The position numbers and the translations under genes are program-made. Below are positions 1 through 11,407 of a stretch of DNA of 62,742 nucleotides, piece after piece. The DNA lies in the NCBI GenBank assembly GCA_000310025.1, contig FN648697.1, positions 1 through 62,742 on the forward strand, written 5' to 3'. Source of the DNA: Ectocarpus siliculosus (Eukaryota; Sar; Phaeophyceae; Ectocarpales; Ectocarpaceae). The notes under the pieces were generated by a model. It saw only the letters and a list, made by a program, of their open reading frames with translations. It had not been told where the DNA came from and made no database searches. The first letter of the stretch is position 1. Every line of letters starts with the position of its first letter.

Positions 1-1446
1 CACTTATAGCATCGGCTCCGGTGTGCGTTGTCTCTGCTCTCCCTTGTGCACGCGGGACCGGGTTGATCCAACATGTTGGGCGTGCTGTATGTGTACCCTC
101 CTCCCGTGGTATGGGGTTGGTTTGAATCAGCGGTAGGCATTAGATTGGATCTGGACAGAAAGGGCATATACCTGCCCTACATCTGAGACATGCTGTACAA
201 ATTGTACAGTAGTACTGCGGGTACCTCTGTCACATTTTGCTAGTATGCGTGTTTTTTTTATGGGGTGCCTCTTGGTCTCTCTGCTGGTCTTGATGGCGCA
301 CGTTTTTTTCTCGTAGGCGAGGCACGCCGGCGATATTTAGACACACAAAGTTTCGTCCTACTATCATGCTTGTAGTCACGAAAGGGTTAAGCCTGTACAC
401 TGGGTTTTTGTCAGCGATGCCAGCAGGTGATACGCACAAAAACATAAAAAACACTGGAACACGTCGCGAGTGTCGTTTGACAACTTGCCGGAACTTTGTA
501 CAAATATGCGTGCTCTGCTGTGTTTGATGTACGATGTACGGCAACTACCTAAATTTTATGATTTATTGTATATAAGAGCGAGCGTGTTAGGTTTATCTGC
601 TGGGGTGTGGGAAGGATGAAGGCGTATAGGAAATCGGGGATGGCGGTCACTTCTTCTGCGTTTTCCCGCTTTCTTTAACCAAAGGCGAACCAATAAGACG
701 CAACCATGTGTTACTTCGAAGTATAAGTAGTTAACATGTGGACTTCTCTCGCGACCACAGAAAAAACTGAAAAATGAGTCCGTGTTGCAAATCCTCACAA
801 AAAGCGAGCTTTCTGTTTTATTTCAAGGCTCAGCGGCCGGATTCCTACGGGACAGGACGTTATTCGTCAACAACTCCGGCTGTAGTCACGACCCAAAAAG
901 TGGCCAACCTTCAAGCAACCTTGGCATGTCTCTACAGCGTGGTGCAAAAAAATATTTGGAAGGGATCGTTTGTTTAGCGCGGGTAGGGCGTTGAAGGTCA
1001 AATTGGGAGGGATCTTGTACGCAAAAATTCCGAACAACGTTGGACGTAGACCTATGATGGGGCGTGTTTGGTCGATGTAGGTGAATGAAGCCTCGAACGA
1101 CCCTCGTAGTGGCCATCCAAAAATGGGTCAAACCCTTAATGCTACCTATTACCTATCTATGCCTTTTCTATCCACTTTGGCGAAGTTTCGAGCGAGTTCG
1201 TCAACTCCTTCCCTTGCGGATAGCAGCGTGGTGTTCGTAAGCATCGAGGTTCCGCGTGCGGGGTTGAATTGGAGGGTTCGAACATCTTGCAAAAATCAAC
1301 AGCGATCTCTCTACACAGCAAGCAGCACGCAGCAACATACAGCCAGCCACTCGACATTCTGGGCCGAAGAAATTATTACTAATACGTCCTCTCACTGCTG
1401 TGCCCCCTCTCCTTTCGTTGTAACGCCATACCATTTCCAATATTAG
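1..1446. other. No gene recognised; probable intron or 5' flank of host gene
   Basis: I see no convincing coding region on either strand; the open frames are short, overlap one another and have no recognisable domain. The stretch ends in a polypyrimidine-rich sequence and an AG directly before the first plausible exon at 1447, so it may be intron or 5' flank of the gene that follows. Confidence 0.4.
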
Positions 1447-4400
1447 GATTCGCAGGATCCGCAGGCTTCCCCTAATGACGGGGCCCCCGATGACGAGGAG
1501 TCCGATGGAGAAAGTACACAAGACACCTCCATCGTCCCTAAGCCCAAGAACAAACGGAAGTTCGCGCGCATCGACGCGGGCATGCAACCAGGGTCCGTGG
1601 CTGACTCGCTGGCTAGGGTCTTCGGACCGCCGATCATCTCGGCTCTTTGGGGGACGTTGACGGCAAGGATGAACCCGGAGGTGCGTATGTGACGTCGTAT
1701 GTAGTACAACCGTGGCGGATAACGTCGTGTTGTTTGTATAGGTGCATTTTATTCCTATAGTCTAGCATGGTGTCAACCACTTGAAACTTTTCTTCAACGC
1801 GACCTCAACGACTCGCAAGTTTACCCATTAGCAGGTATAATTGCTTGGGAAAATGTACGAGAGGAATGAGGTATTTTTTGCTACACACCCCGAGACGCTA
1901 ATCTATATGTTACAATTGTATACCGCGACGATTTGTACTACAATATGCATACCGTCAAGGTAAATGATGCCTGGGTGAATCGTAGTATAGCCCCTCGAGT
2001 TATACTTGACTCGTATGATCGTTTTCCTTCGCCGCAACAAGGACGATCAATGGGGAGTCTTGTAAGAAACAGCGTTGTTTCGACCTGTTTGTTACATGGA
2101 CATGGGGGGCGGGGGTGCATTCCTACATTTTTAAAACGTGTGTGTTTGGCGTTTGCTTCCCCACTTTTCTACGTAGGTCTAATGAGTCATCTGTTATTGT
2201 GGGCATGTCATGCATTTGTTCGTATGGAAGAGAAAACGCAACAACTTGGCGGATGATGATATGTATTACAGTCCGGGCCCGGAGCTATAGGAAACGTCAA
2301 GAAAGTTTCGAGATTTCTTCTTTCGTCGCCACTGCTGTCGAGCACAGGTTGTTATATCGATTTCTGTTGCTGTGGTGCTCACCCGATCTTCGTATTTTCC
2401 GTAAAAATGTGAGCCTCTGTATCGTTACAGATTGCGGGCCCGTGCTGCAGGCCCAACGGCACACGAGTTTTGTGGGTGGCACAGTATTCTTGTGGACAAA
2501 AGTAGATGCATGACGCCCGTGCGTTGCTACCGTTCGCTCGTTCATCCCACACAGTAGCGGAAGGGCTGAGTTGGGGGGCGCTAGTGTGATTCACAAAGAG
2601 AGGTGGAGGGGGGGTTACTGTTTATCATGGAGGGCCAAGGAGGAGGGGGGGGGGGCTTGGGTTTATCATCACGAGCTAGAGAGGGTGTGTGTGTTATCTC
2701 TCTGTTCCTCTCTCGGGTTCGAACTTCGACGTAGGCAACTCCAACGCCTATGATTTGTGACCAGACTAGCACATGGAAGGCACAGGTGGCACCATAGACC
2801 CTCGCACACGAATATAGAGAGGTTTAGACAGGTTTAGACAGCATGTATCATCAATCGTGGTGTCTAGCTGCGTGTTGGTGTGCCTCTTGCCTCCCCTCTT
2901 GTTTTTCCCCCCAAAACTCCGCCGCTCGGCAAACGCACAACACGACCAACGCTTCGTCTTCTCTGTTCTGTAGCTTCCTCCGCCGATAGCTAACAACAGC
3001 TAGAGTTTGGGCGCACTATCCCGCGTCGCTCTCCCGGTGGTGTGTGTGTCCCCCGCCGCCCTTCTCCGTATTCCCTGTCTCAGTGTGGCGTGTCTTGCCC
3101 CGCAGCAGCAGCGTAGCTGTTGAGCTCACCACGGCGGAACACAAAACTTTTACAAGTGTCTGGGTTTTTAGGCGGGGACGCTTTGGTTCCCTACTTCAAT
3201 TTTAGCGCAGATGCTGTGCATTCTCGGCTTCAGGAGCACGGAATGTAAAGAGAGCAGTTGGGACAGCTCTGGGGAAATGCTACACATTGTAATTTTGGTG
3301 CCTTGAGATGGTGGCATGGACTCCAATCTCCTGTCTATTCATCGCGCACAGACAACGGACACACTTGCTGGAAATGGATCCCCCCAGACCATCTTTTATT
3401 TTACACGCGCGTACATGCACATCACGATCCCTTTACAGTCACATTTTTTCTTGCTAAAGAAAAAAGCCCCCCTCTCGCTCCCACCTTTTTCAGGTAATGA
3501 AAACCTTATTGGGAACCGAGAATCCTGGCCGAGGCAGCAAAGGGTCCTCTTCGACGCCGAGGAAGAAAGCCGTGGACAACGAACTGAGTCGTCACAGGAG
3601 GTCGCGCGCTCACGCTACGTGGATGCTAGCCCCGGTTGCTGCGACAATTACGGGGGCACTCAAGACTAAATACAACCTGGGTCCCAACAAGAGGAGGACC
3701 GAGGTGGACAACAATGCCTTCCTGATGTCAGCGTTCCTCTTGACCAAGGAGTTGCCCGGCCAGTCCAACGAGGCTTTCCGAGGTGAGCGCGAGTACGTAC
3801 GCGTGTTGTTTTTTTTTCCCAAGCTACTACGTACGTGGACTAGTGTCGCTTTGTTGCGGCTTGTTTAGAGGGGGTCGGCTAGTCGGATTGATGTTGCAAT
3901 GAGCGTGGTTTCTTCAGGCCAATTGGCAAAGCGAATTGTTGCGTGTTACGCCGGGCTTCCTCAGTCCAAAGGGAAATGTTTACGATGTCGCCGCGTCGAT
4001 ACGGCACCTAAAAGTAAGATTTCGTGTTTCGTGCACAACTCGCACACTGTCTCCTGCCCATTCCAGTAGGTGGCCGACGAGAGAATAATTTCTCCCAACA
4101 ATACAGTGATACGGGCAAGCATGCACGTGTACCCAGAACAACCGGTGACAGTTTAAACGAAGATTGGGGGATGTGGATGCGTCGTGGTAAACGTGTTTGG
4201 AGGTGGAAAGTTCGACTTTTGCATATGGTATCATTGTGCGGCGAACTGACACGTAAAATGATGCAGACGTACCAGGGGTTAAACCTGGTCGGACATGAGC
4301 AAAGTACGATAATATCCCTTGAGAATGCCCGGTTCAAAGAGAGCGCCACCACCGCCACCCACGCGTGCCGGGACAACCCCATCTACGTTGAAGAGTGTCC

Positions 4401-7021
4401 CGCCTGATAATCGCGTCGGTCAGTCGACCCCCCCAGAGGTGGAGGTCAACTAAATGCTGTACATGTTCCGACAGCACTGCCTGCTTTGTTTCTTGTGTTT
4501 TGCTGTTTGATGGCCATGTTGACGAATGTGTAGGTGAATTCATTGAGGCACTGAATGCTACGAGGTCGGCGTGGCACAAGATTATCCGAGAGGCAATCAA
4601 GGTGTATTGCACGGGATTGTACGCTCGAGTGGTAGACTTCCACCGAGACGATGGGCCTGATGCTCAATCAGACTGCAGGCCCGAAGATGGTGATGATGTA
4701 ATACTGGCGAGCATCAAACTCGCCGGTCAAATGGAAGACAACGCGCCGGTGAGCAGACAACGAGATATGCAGGCAATTTCGGCCACGGGATCACGTCACA
4801 GCAGTGATGCGTGGTATATCGTAAATTTATGGCGGCATTTGGCCAATGTGACGTTAATATATATATGGGGGTTCGTGTTTCAAACGTTTTTATCTATCGG
4901 CAAATAATCGTCCTGGTACGTACATGACCCTTACGGGACAAGTGACACCTCCGGCGCTGGTATTTTTTTTTCACATTGTAGTGCCGTGTGCGTGAAGCTC
5001 GTATCGATATACAACACAAGTAATATCGTACTGGACTGAACGTGGCTACATGTTTTTGGCGGATTGAAAGTATATATTTATTGCTAGCGTAACCGTCTGC
5101 ATTTGTCAAGGGCCTCCCTCTATATATGCCATTGTTCCGCGTGGTCTTGTGTCATGGGCGCGCGCGCACCGCCGCGCATACCAGCTGCCGTTGTTTACCT
5201 ATACCAGACCAGTCACACACATGCGTTTGGGGCACGCCACGTCAAACTATTTTTCGCGAATCACGCAGGCCACGGTCCTCCTCAGGTACAGCATCTTGCA
5301 CAAGGTCCTGGGAGGGCACCGGGCCGACCTTCCGCGCCAGAATGTTACGTTGCGCGATGTGCTCAGGCCGAAGGGGACGACATCTATAAACAAGCTCTTC
5401 GTCGAAAGGGTAACCACAACTAATGGAATGCCACCCTCAGCCGCTAAACGGAAACTATACTGTAACTGTGTTTCTTTCCTCGATCGCGCCGTCACCAAAA
5501 TCCAACAGTCATCGGTGCATGTCTCGTAGTTTTTGTTTCCTGCGCCCATACCACCTCTTTCACACCGGTCATATATCTCACGGAGATCGTCTCTCATTCA
5601 TTGCCCTTTCTTCTTCCCTTGTTTCTGCGACAGTTGTTGCGGCCTCTTATCAGTTCGGCCCTGTCGTCGATCTTGTCTACACAAGCGCCAGACCTTGATG
5701 TGCCTGATGACGAGCATGATCTGGCGAGGGCACAGGCTGACGCAATGGAGCGAACGGCAAGATGGAGTGTGCTGATGCAGGGCGGCGGCTCCAAGAACCA
5801 GAGCCTCACCGACGAGTGAGTTGTTTTGTTTGATTTGTTGTGCGTCTCGGTCTTGTACTCTCGCACTCAAGCATTTGTGATTACACCGCTTTTGATTGGA
5901 GCAGAATGTTGCAAATACTTTTCCTGCAACTTCATCGGGAACTTTTGTCAAATGACTTTTGGTGCACGATCGTTATGGGGCAGTTGGCTTTCTTCTCCGG
6001 ACTGTGGAATGCGGAGGCGTGCTCTTCTTTTTTTTTTGTGCAACGGCGGGAAGCGGGCACACGTCCATGCCACACCGTGAAGAAACCGGCCAGCGGGAGA
6101 GGGTAGTTGTAACTTTTTTCTCCACACTCACGACACCCCAAGGCATCCAACCTGGTACCAGAAAGATGCTGGGTAGAGCTAAATCCCTCGGAGCTGCACT
6201 GCTGTTGCTGTTGCTTCCTCCTTCGAATAGTTTTTTGCTGGGGAACCAAACCATGAGCACACAATTTCGGGGAACTTGAACCAAACGCTCTCTCGCGTAG
6301 GTATTTTAGGGTCAACCAAAAAAACATTTTCCCGGCGCGGCGCACGATACCCCACGGTACCAAACCTTGGGCATGAAAGATGGAGCAGAGAGGTACCTCC
6401 CGCCGAGTGTCCTTGCTATACTGCTGTTGCTTCCTCCTTCGGAAAGTTATCGGTCGAAAACCAAACCCACCCCGTGGCGGTAAAGCTTTCCGGACTTGAA
6501 CCCCTCGCGGCCGTTGACGTTCGTGCGTCAACACAAACTTTTTTTCCCGGCGCATTTGGCACCTCACGGCGCCAAACCTTGGCATTGCCCAACAGCCCAT
6601 GGCATTACCTCCTTCCGGATACCATTCATAAGGCACGTCGTTTAGTATTCGTCGAGATATCGGTGACCACGGTGCCTTCCAATTGAAGCTGGAGAGGGGG
6701 GTCTACGTGTGTGGTAAGGGATATAGGTGCATTTGTTGCGATGTAGAGTGGTTCATGCCCGCTATTTCTACCCTTTTGCGTGCCCGCACTGGAAAAATTA
6801 CAGAATGTGGGGGACTTTCCTCAAGATGTGGACGGGGAGAATCGTCCGATGAATAAGCTCACCACCATGAACGAAGACGACATCCAATCGGCCGACCTCG
6901 TCTCCTTCTGCCGCCCGTACCTCAAGCGCCCGGTTTCTGGTGGCGAGCCGGCTACTACGCCATCAGCCCCCGCAGCGCAAGCTCAGAATAGCTCCGGATC
7001 GATTGGCAAGTCGACTCGTTG
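1447..7021 (+). CDS. Spliced host gene of unknown function (partial, at least eight exons)
   Basis: Short coding blocks are flanked by good acceptors (cag/tag) and donors (gtgagc, gtaaga, gtaacc). My exon candidates are 1447-1680, 3494-3796 (or ending 3782), 3918-4013, 4070-4144, 4267 to about 4396, 4534-4748, 5269-5409, 5634-5815 and about 6804-7021. Phases agree for 1447-1680 into 3494, for 3918 into 4070 into 4267, and for 4267 into 4534 with a weak donor. The join into the last block is unresolved. The protein starts acidic and Ser-rich (SDGESTQDTS), then basic (PKPKNKRKFAR), then a helical region, and ends in a low-complexity Pro/Ala/Ser stretch. I recognise no domain. Intron lengths from about 100 bp to 1.8 kb suit a brown alga. 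The true 5' end and stop codon are not identified. Confidence 0.6.
6105..6660. repeat. Imperfect tandem repeats inside a probable intron
   Basis: About three diverged copies of a unit of roughly 150-200 bp are visible. Shared landmarks are a T-rich run followed by a cggcgc-like block, then caccccaaggcatccaacct / ccccacggtaccaaacct / cctcacggcgccaaacct, and the stretch tgctgttgcttcctccttcg in the first two. They lie between the exon ending 5815 and the block near 6804, so they are most simply intronic repeats. Confidence 0.55.
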
Positions 7022-8459
7022 GTATGCCCTTTGAGCAAGAAGACGCGACTTTATGCGCCTCAACAGCAAAACTACTTGATCGCGGGACGGTTAGGGCCTG
7101 TTTTGTGTGCGCAAAATCAAAGTGTTGGGCAGAGTGCGGATATATGACCTGGCGATTCTTTGAGCATCACGGGTGGCCAAAGCAGGTTGTATCTGGTGCA
7201 CAACCTCCCCAAAACCTCCCGAGGGTCAGGTAGTACGCCGACGTACCTATGCAGCTAGCCGCGCATAACGGACTGAGGCTTTGGTCGAAGCCTAGACCAA
7301 GGGTTATCTGAGGTCGATTCACAACGTCCCAACCTGATGACCCCCGGGCAGGTTTTGGGCACCAGTTCAACCCTGTTGTTTGGCCCCCCGCGCGATGTTT
7401 TCTTTCAAAAGTTGAGATTGTTGAGTATGAAGAGGCGTCCTTTACCAGGTCAACTAAAATCGGCGAGCGACTTGCAACCTTTTCCAAGTTTCAAGTTCGG
7501 GTGGTCGTTGTTGCGTTCTTTTTCTGGTCGTTCCCTGCTTAGTACCGCTATATAGCTATCTGTGTAACCCAGTGTCTAAGTTGTTTTATCGACATCCTTG
7601 CGGCGGGCGCCCTCTTTCCGTTGTTCTCGACCTCTCGACAGGTTCTTCTGCTGGGGACGATTCCCAATCCGTCCCGGAAACAGCAGACGCAATGGGGTCG
7701 TCGACGCCTTGAGGGCGGAACCAGCCCCCACAAAGGAGAACGACCTCTTCCGATTTGCCCCCCCCATCGAGGCCTCGATTTCGACGGGTGCAGAGAGCAC
7801 AATGCGCGGGCCACCGGCTTTCGGTGATATCGGGTGTATCGGGTGTGGCGACCACACCCTCTTGCATCGCATTGTTTGGATTGCCGCTGAATGATGCGTT
7901 TTGAGTGAGTTGGGATATCCTTCTCGCGTTTTTTTATTTCGTGTGGCTAATTTTTACGGTAGGACTACATAGAGTACAGTTCAAATCTGTGGTTTGTGGG
8001 GGCGCTTTGGATTTTTTGGGAACAGGGGATACATGCGGCGGACGCGACAGTCAGAACGTTTTGGTGAACAGCAGGGGAGAGGGTCTGTAGCAAAGAGGCA
8101 TATGGAAGAGAGAGAGATTGACACAGGCTGCATTAATTGTGTTCCTATCAACACAGAGCAAGAAGAGCATACCGGTTAGGACCTTTGATCGTAATTTGCA
8201 CAGTGGATGAGCAAAACCCACGCTATTTTCTGCGGCGCTATATACATTTCTTCCACTGTCGTCATGTAGTATACGGAGTACCCTTGCCGGGTATGTGTAG
8301 GCGTCGCGGATTGTTTTTCGAGTGATATGTACATGGCCGGCCGTGTACTGTCCGTGTGAACGTGTGTGTTCTACCTGGTCGGGGTACATTGCGAAATATG
8401 AAATATGATAGCTATTTATAAGACGCGTTACGTGCATGCCATCACAAGGTCGCACTAAC
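7022..8459. other. Mostly non-coding; possible terminal exon near 7640-7875
   Basis: A donor (gtatgc) follows 7021. An acceptor (ctctcgacag) ends at 7640, after which two frames are open, one stopping at 7712 and one at about 7893. Either could be the last exon of the preceding gene, but phase does not decide it. The rest, up to the minisatellite, shows no convincing gene. Confidence 0.35.
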
Positions 8460-9386
8460 CATAGAACCCTGACAGGGTTCCGAACCACGTACATCCACAA
8501 GGTTGCACGTATCCCAGGGTGTCACAAACAACGGAACCTTGACAGGGTTCCGAACCCCGTACCTCCACAAGGGTGCACATATCCCAGGGTGTCACAAACC
8601 ACGGAACCTTGACAGGGTTCTGCACCACGTACCTCCACAAGGTTGCACATATCCCAGGGTGTCACAAACAACGGAACCTTGACAGGGTTTCGAACCCCGT
8701 ACCTCCACAAGGTTGCACATATCCCAGGGTGTCACAAACCATGGAACCTTGACAGGGTTCTGCACCACGTACCTCCACAAGGTTGCACATATCCCAGCGT
8801 GTCACAAACCATGGAACCTTGACAGGGTTCCGAACCCCGTACCTCCACAAGGTTGCACATATCCCAGGGTGTCACAAACCATGGAACCTTGACAGGGTTC
8901 TGCACCACGTACTTCCACAAGGGTGCACATATCCCAGGGTGTCACAAACAACGGAACCTTGACAGGGTTCCTATAACCCCGTACCTCCACAAGGGTGCAC
9001 ATATCCCAGGGTGTCACAAACATCGGAACCTTGACAGGGTTCCGAACCCCGTACCTCCACAAGGGTGCACATATCCCAGGGTGTCACAAACATCGGAACC
9101 TTGACAGGGTTCCGAACCCCGTACCTCCACAAGGGTGCACATATCCCAGGGTGTCACAAACATCGGAACCTTGACAGGGTTCTGCACCACGTACCTCCAC
9201 AAGGGTGCACATATCCCAGGGTGTCACAAACAACGGAACCTTGACAGGGTTCCGAACCCCGTACCTCCACAAGGGTGCACATATCCCAGGGTGTCACAAA
9301 CAACGGAACCTTGACAGGGTTCCGAACCCCGTACCTCCACAAGGGTGCACATATCCCAGGGTGTCACAAACCATGGAACCCTGGCA
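8460..9386. repeat. 70-bp minisatellite, 13 units
   Basis: The core gacaggg recurs at 8471, 8541, 8611, 8681, 8751, 8821, 8891, 8961, 9033, 9103, 9173, 9243 and 9313: a strict 70-bp period with one 72-bp unit carrying an extra tat-like insertion near 8973. Units differ at a few fixed sites (ccgaacccc/tgcaccac; ggttgc/gggtgc; aacaac/aaccatgg), mixing two or three subtypes. Each unit contains the interrupted palindrome ggaacc-ttgaca-gggttcc, so every copy could form a small hairpin. Because 70 is not a multiple of 3, the long open frames across it are repeat artefacts. Confidence 0.97.
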
Positions 9387-9432
9387 GGTAGATGCCCAAG
9401 CACCTTGTCAATGTATTTATTGGAAAAAAAGA

Positions 9433-9463
9433 CTGGGATACGTGCACCCTTGTGGAAGTAAAT
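9433..9463. repeat. Inverted partial copy of the minisatellite unit
   Basis: The stretch ctgggatacgtgcacccttg followed by tggaagta is the reverse complement, with two or three mismatches, of the unit segment from the cctccacaagggtgcac block to cccag. It lies about 50 bp past the last direct unit, so the array ends in an inverted half-unit. Confidence 0.8.
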
Positions 9464-9505
9464 GTGTGAACACCCACTCCCTGTGGGAGAGCAAAGTGGC
9501 CACCG

Positions 9506-9919
9506 GTGAAATACCCCCGCTCTTCGCGTGGAACGTCGGATGACCCCCGGGTTCCGGGCTTGACGGCGAAGATTGAACGATTGGAAACCCAGTTGCTGGC
9601 ATGCGGGCAGTCGCTCGATACGTGCGAGTCCGAAAAGAATTCCATGCGGTCCGAGCTTACTAGTCTAGAGGAGGAGATAGGCGTTATATCTCAGCGTTTG
9701 GCAAGGACGCGTGGCGAATCTAGAGAGAAAGACCGTACGATCGACGGTCTGAATCGAGCCAAGGCCGCTCTGCAGCAAACGATATTCGATTTGAGGGCGG
9801 CGGTGGACGATGGTCTGCTCACCACCAACCGTCTCAAGGCCGAGATAGAGACGCTGAAAGAAGAGATTCGTATTTTGAGAAATGCCGCCCCTTCGGCGGG
9901 TGGAGGACAAGGACATTGA
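9506..9919 (+). CDS. Coiled-coil protein fragment
   Basis: An open frame of about 137 codons ends at a TGA at 9917-9919. From about residue 20 to 125 it has continuous heptad-like character, rich in Glu, Lys, Leu, Arg and Ser (LETQLLAC, ELTSLEEEIG, RLKAEIETLKEEIRIL), and it ends in a Gly-rich tail (APSAGGGQGH). There is no ATG at the 5' end of the frame; the first internal ATG is near 9644. The 5' part abuts the minisatellite, so this may be the last exon of a spliced gene or a gene cut by the repeat. The function cannot be named: coiled coils of this kind are not diagnostic. An (AG)n run follows at about 9928-9941. Confidence 0.45.
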   Translation: MKYPRSSRGTSDDPRVPGLTAKIERLETQLLACGQSLDTCESEKNSMRSELTSLEEEIGVISQRLARTRGESREKDRTIDGLNRAKAALQQTIFDLRAAVDDGLLTTNRLKAEIETLKEEIRILRNAAPSAGGGQGH

Positions 9920-10059
9920 CGGCAACAGAGAGAGAGAGAGAGGCCTCGGGCATCACCTGTGCCAGACCCAGAACCCACCAGTGGTTTCGAGTGTAGAACT
10001 CCGTACAACAGACCTACGGCCACTGCCAGGCAACGCGTAGAGTCGTGCGTCCCGGTACA

Positions 10060-10175
10060 GGGGGGAGTGTTTGACAATGTAAGAACGGCCACAGGTGGCC
10101 GGTACACGCACAAGCAGAAGTGTATCGAGGAGTGTTTTGTTCCCTGAATGTGGACTCCTCAATCTTGCCCTCTAA
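10060..10175 (+). repeat. Ankyrin-gene leader, copy 1
   Basis: The block from gggggagtgtttgacaatgt to cctgaatgtggac recurs at 12838-12935 with about 85-90% identity by eye. In both places it lies upstream of ankyrin-repeat coding sequence, so it appears to be a duplicated 5' flank that may carry the promoter. Confidence 0.7.
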
Positions 10176-10212
10176 TATAGCTATTTGGTAGAGTTCGGCG
10201 ACAGTAGCGGAG

Positions 10213-10749
10213 ATGAAAAGTGCCATAGCACTTGGAGCAGATATCAACGTATTCAATGACGATGGTTGTACGCCGCTCATATTAGCAACAATGTGGGGAA
10301 ATGAATCGTTGGTAGAGACACTGCTGGAGGCTGGTGCCGACTGCAACCTCCGCGACGGGGACGATTTTGCGGCACTCCATATGGCTGTTTTGGCGAAAAA
10401 ACTAAACACCAAGGTGGTAGATCGATTAGTAAGAGCAGGAGCAGACGATACTGCCGAAGTTTGCTACGCTATGACTCCAATGTCCCTCCTGGAGAAATGT
10501 TCTTAAAAGAGGACGGGGTTCAAGCAAGTCCGGCAGTTGCTCAGCAGGGCAAAAACACTACGCCGCTATGGGTGGCTGGCCATCCTTCGCAATAGGGAGG
10601 CGAAATACCGAGAGGGGGTAATCGGACCAGCACTGTCGAAAGCAAGGCGCTCCCCCAGGCATGCCGTCGTCAATTTTTTGGTGCAGGAAGCGACGGATCA
10701 TGTGGTGGCCTGTGTTGCAGGATTCCTTCAGCGGGGGGGCTTACATTGA
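10213..10749 (+). pseudogene. Ankyrin-repeat protein copy with premature TAA and missing 5' part
   Basis: Compared with the copy at 11408-12322, this copy lacks the first third and carries an in-frame TAA at 10504-10506. The same frame continues on the other side (QLLSRAKTLRRYGWL) to a TGA at 10747-10749 and keeps close similarity to the neighbour's C-terminus. Two ankyrin-like units are visible (ALGADINVFNDDGCTPLILA; LLEAGADCNLRDGDDFAALH). The neighbour has a Ser codon and an extra codon at the stop site, so this looks like a substitution plus a 3-bp loss rather than a frameshift. Either it is a pseudogene or the N-terminal half is made as a short ankyrin protein. Confidence 0.8.
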
Positions 10750-11050
10750 AGGGGGGGGAGAAGATGTAAGGGAAAAAATACGCGCAAAATATTCGCTGGG
10801 ACAGAATAATCCTCATCACAAGGTACCTTTTGACTACGATTGTGAAGTGACGAGGCTAGGCAAAGAGCGGGTTACTTTGGGTCTGGGCATTGTGTGACAC
10901 TCACGGGGTGAGTAGACCTACATTTTCTTTTCTTCTTAAACCGAAGTTGAAACCACTCCAGGAAACAAAACAATACAAGGGTGGGGGGGGTTCCTAACTC
11001 CCCCTGGGCTGTCAGCATGGCTTTGTACTTCCACGGATTCCCAAGGAAAA

Positions 11051-11272
11051 TTCGAAGCATCGCCATGGCTGCCCCCCTTTCATTTATCAAAACGTTACGT
11101 GATGTCAAATTTACACACGCTCTGATTCAACGTCCACCACGAAGGAAGCATGATCAAAGGTTTTCTCGCGGGACGCGCCACCGGCACTCATCGTTCGCCC
11201 AAGCCTCACAGCCAGCCCCGATGAATAAACGGCACACGTGCATACACGAATCATCTACGGCGAAAACAACCG
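11051..11272 (-). pseudogene. Fragment of IS4-type transposase
   Basis: On the minus strand this stretch matches, at roughly 80% nucleotide identity by eye, the interior of the transposase gene at 43092-44000 (about 43325-43545). Shared landmarks include ttcgccgtagatg, ttcatcggggctggct, ggtggcgcgtcccgcga and gtggtggacgtt. The copy has internal stops and indels and lacks both ends, so it is a dead remnant. It shows that the same transposon family has been active both in the ankyrin locus and in the viral gene block. Confidence 0.85.
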
Positions 11273-11407
11273 GGTAATAAGCACCCTGATGGCCTCGATG
11301 TCAATCAACGACGTATATGGTACAAAAGAAGAGCAAATCTTGTCTGCCATTAACATGGCCTAATCACTCTCGTCTCTGCACGTGCCTCAAGCAGGTGAAC
11401 GAAAGAC

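Noticed and set aside
5932-6636. 234-codon minus-strand frame
   Set aside because: Lies in a probable intron with imperfect tandem repeats; composition is low-complexity and it has no domain.
7260-7320. Inverted repeat tttggtcgaagcctagacca as a terminator or element
   Set aside because: Short, imperfect, single, and no terminator of this type is expected in a eukaryote.
8455-9343. Series of 62-codon open frames on the minus strand
   Set aside because: They are the same repeat unit read in successive frames; the 70-bp period is not a multiple of 3, so no continuous protein is possible.
8460-9386. CRISPR array
   Set aside because: The 70-bp units are contiguous direct repeats with no unique spacers, and the setting is eukaryotic.
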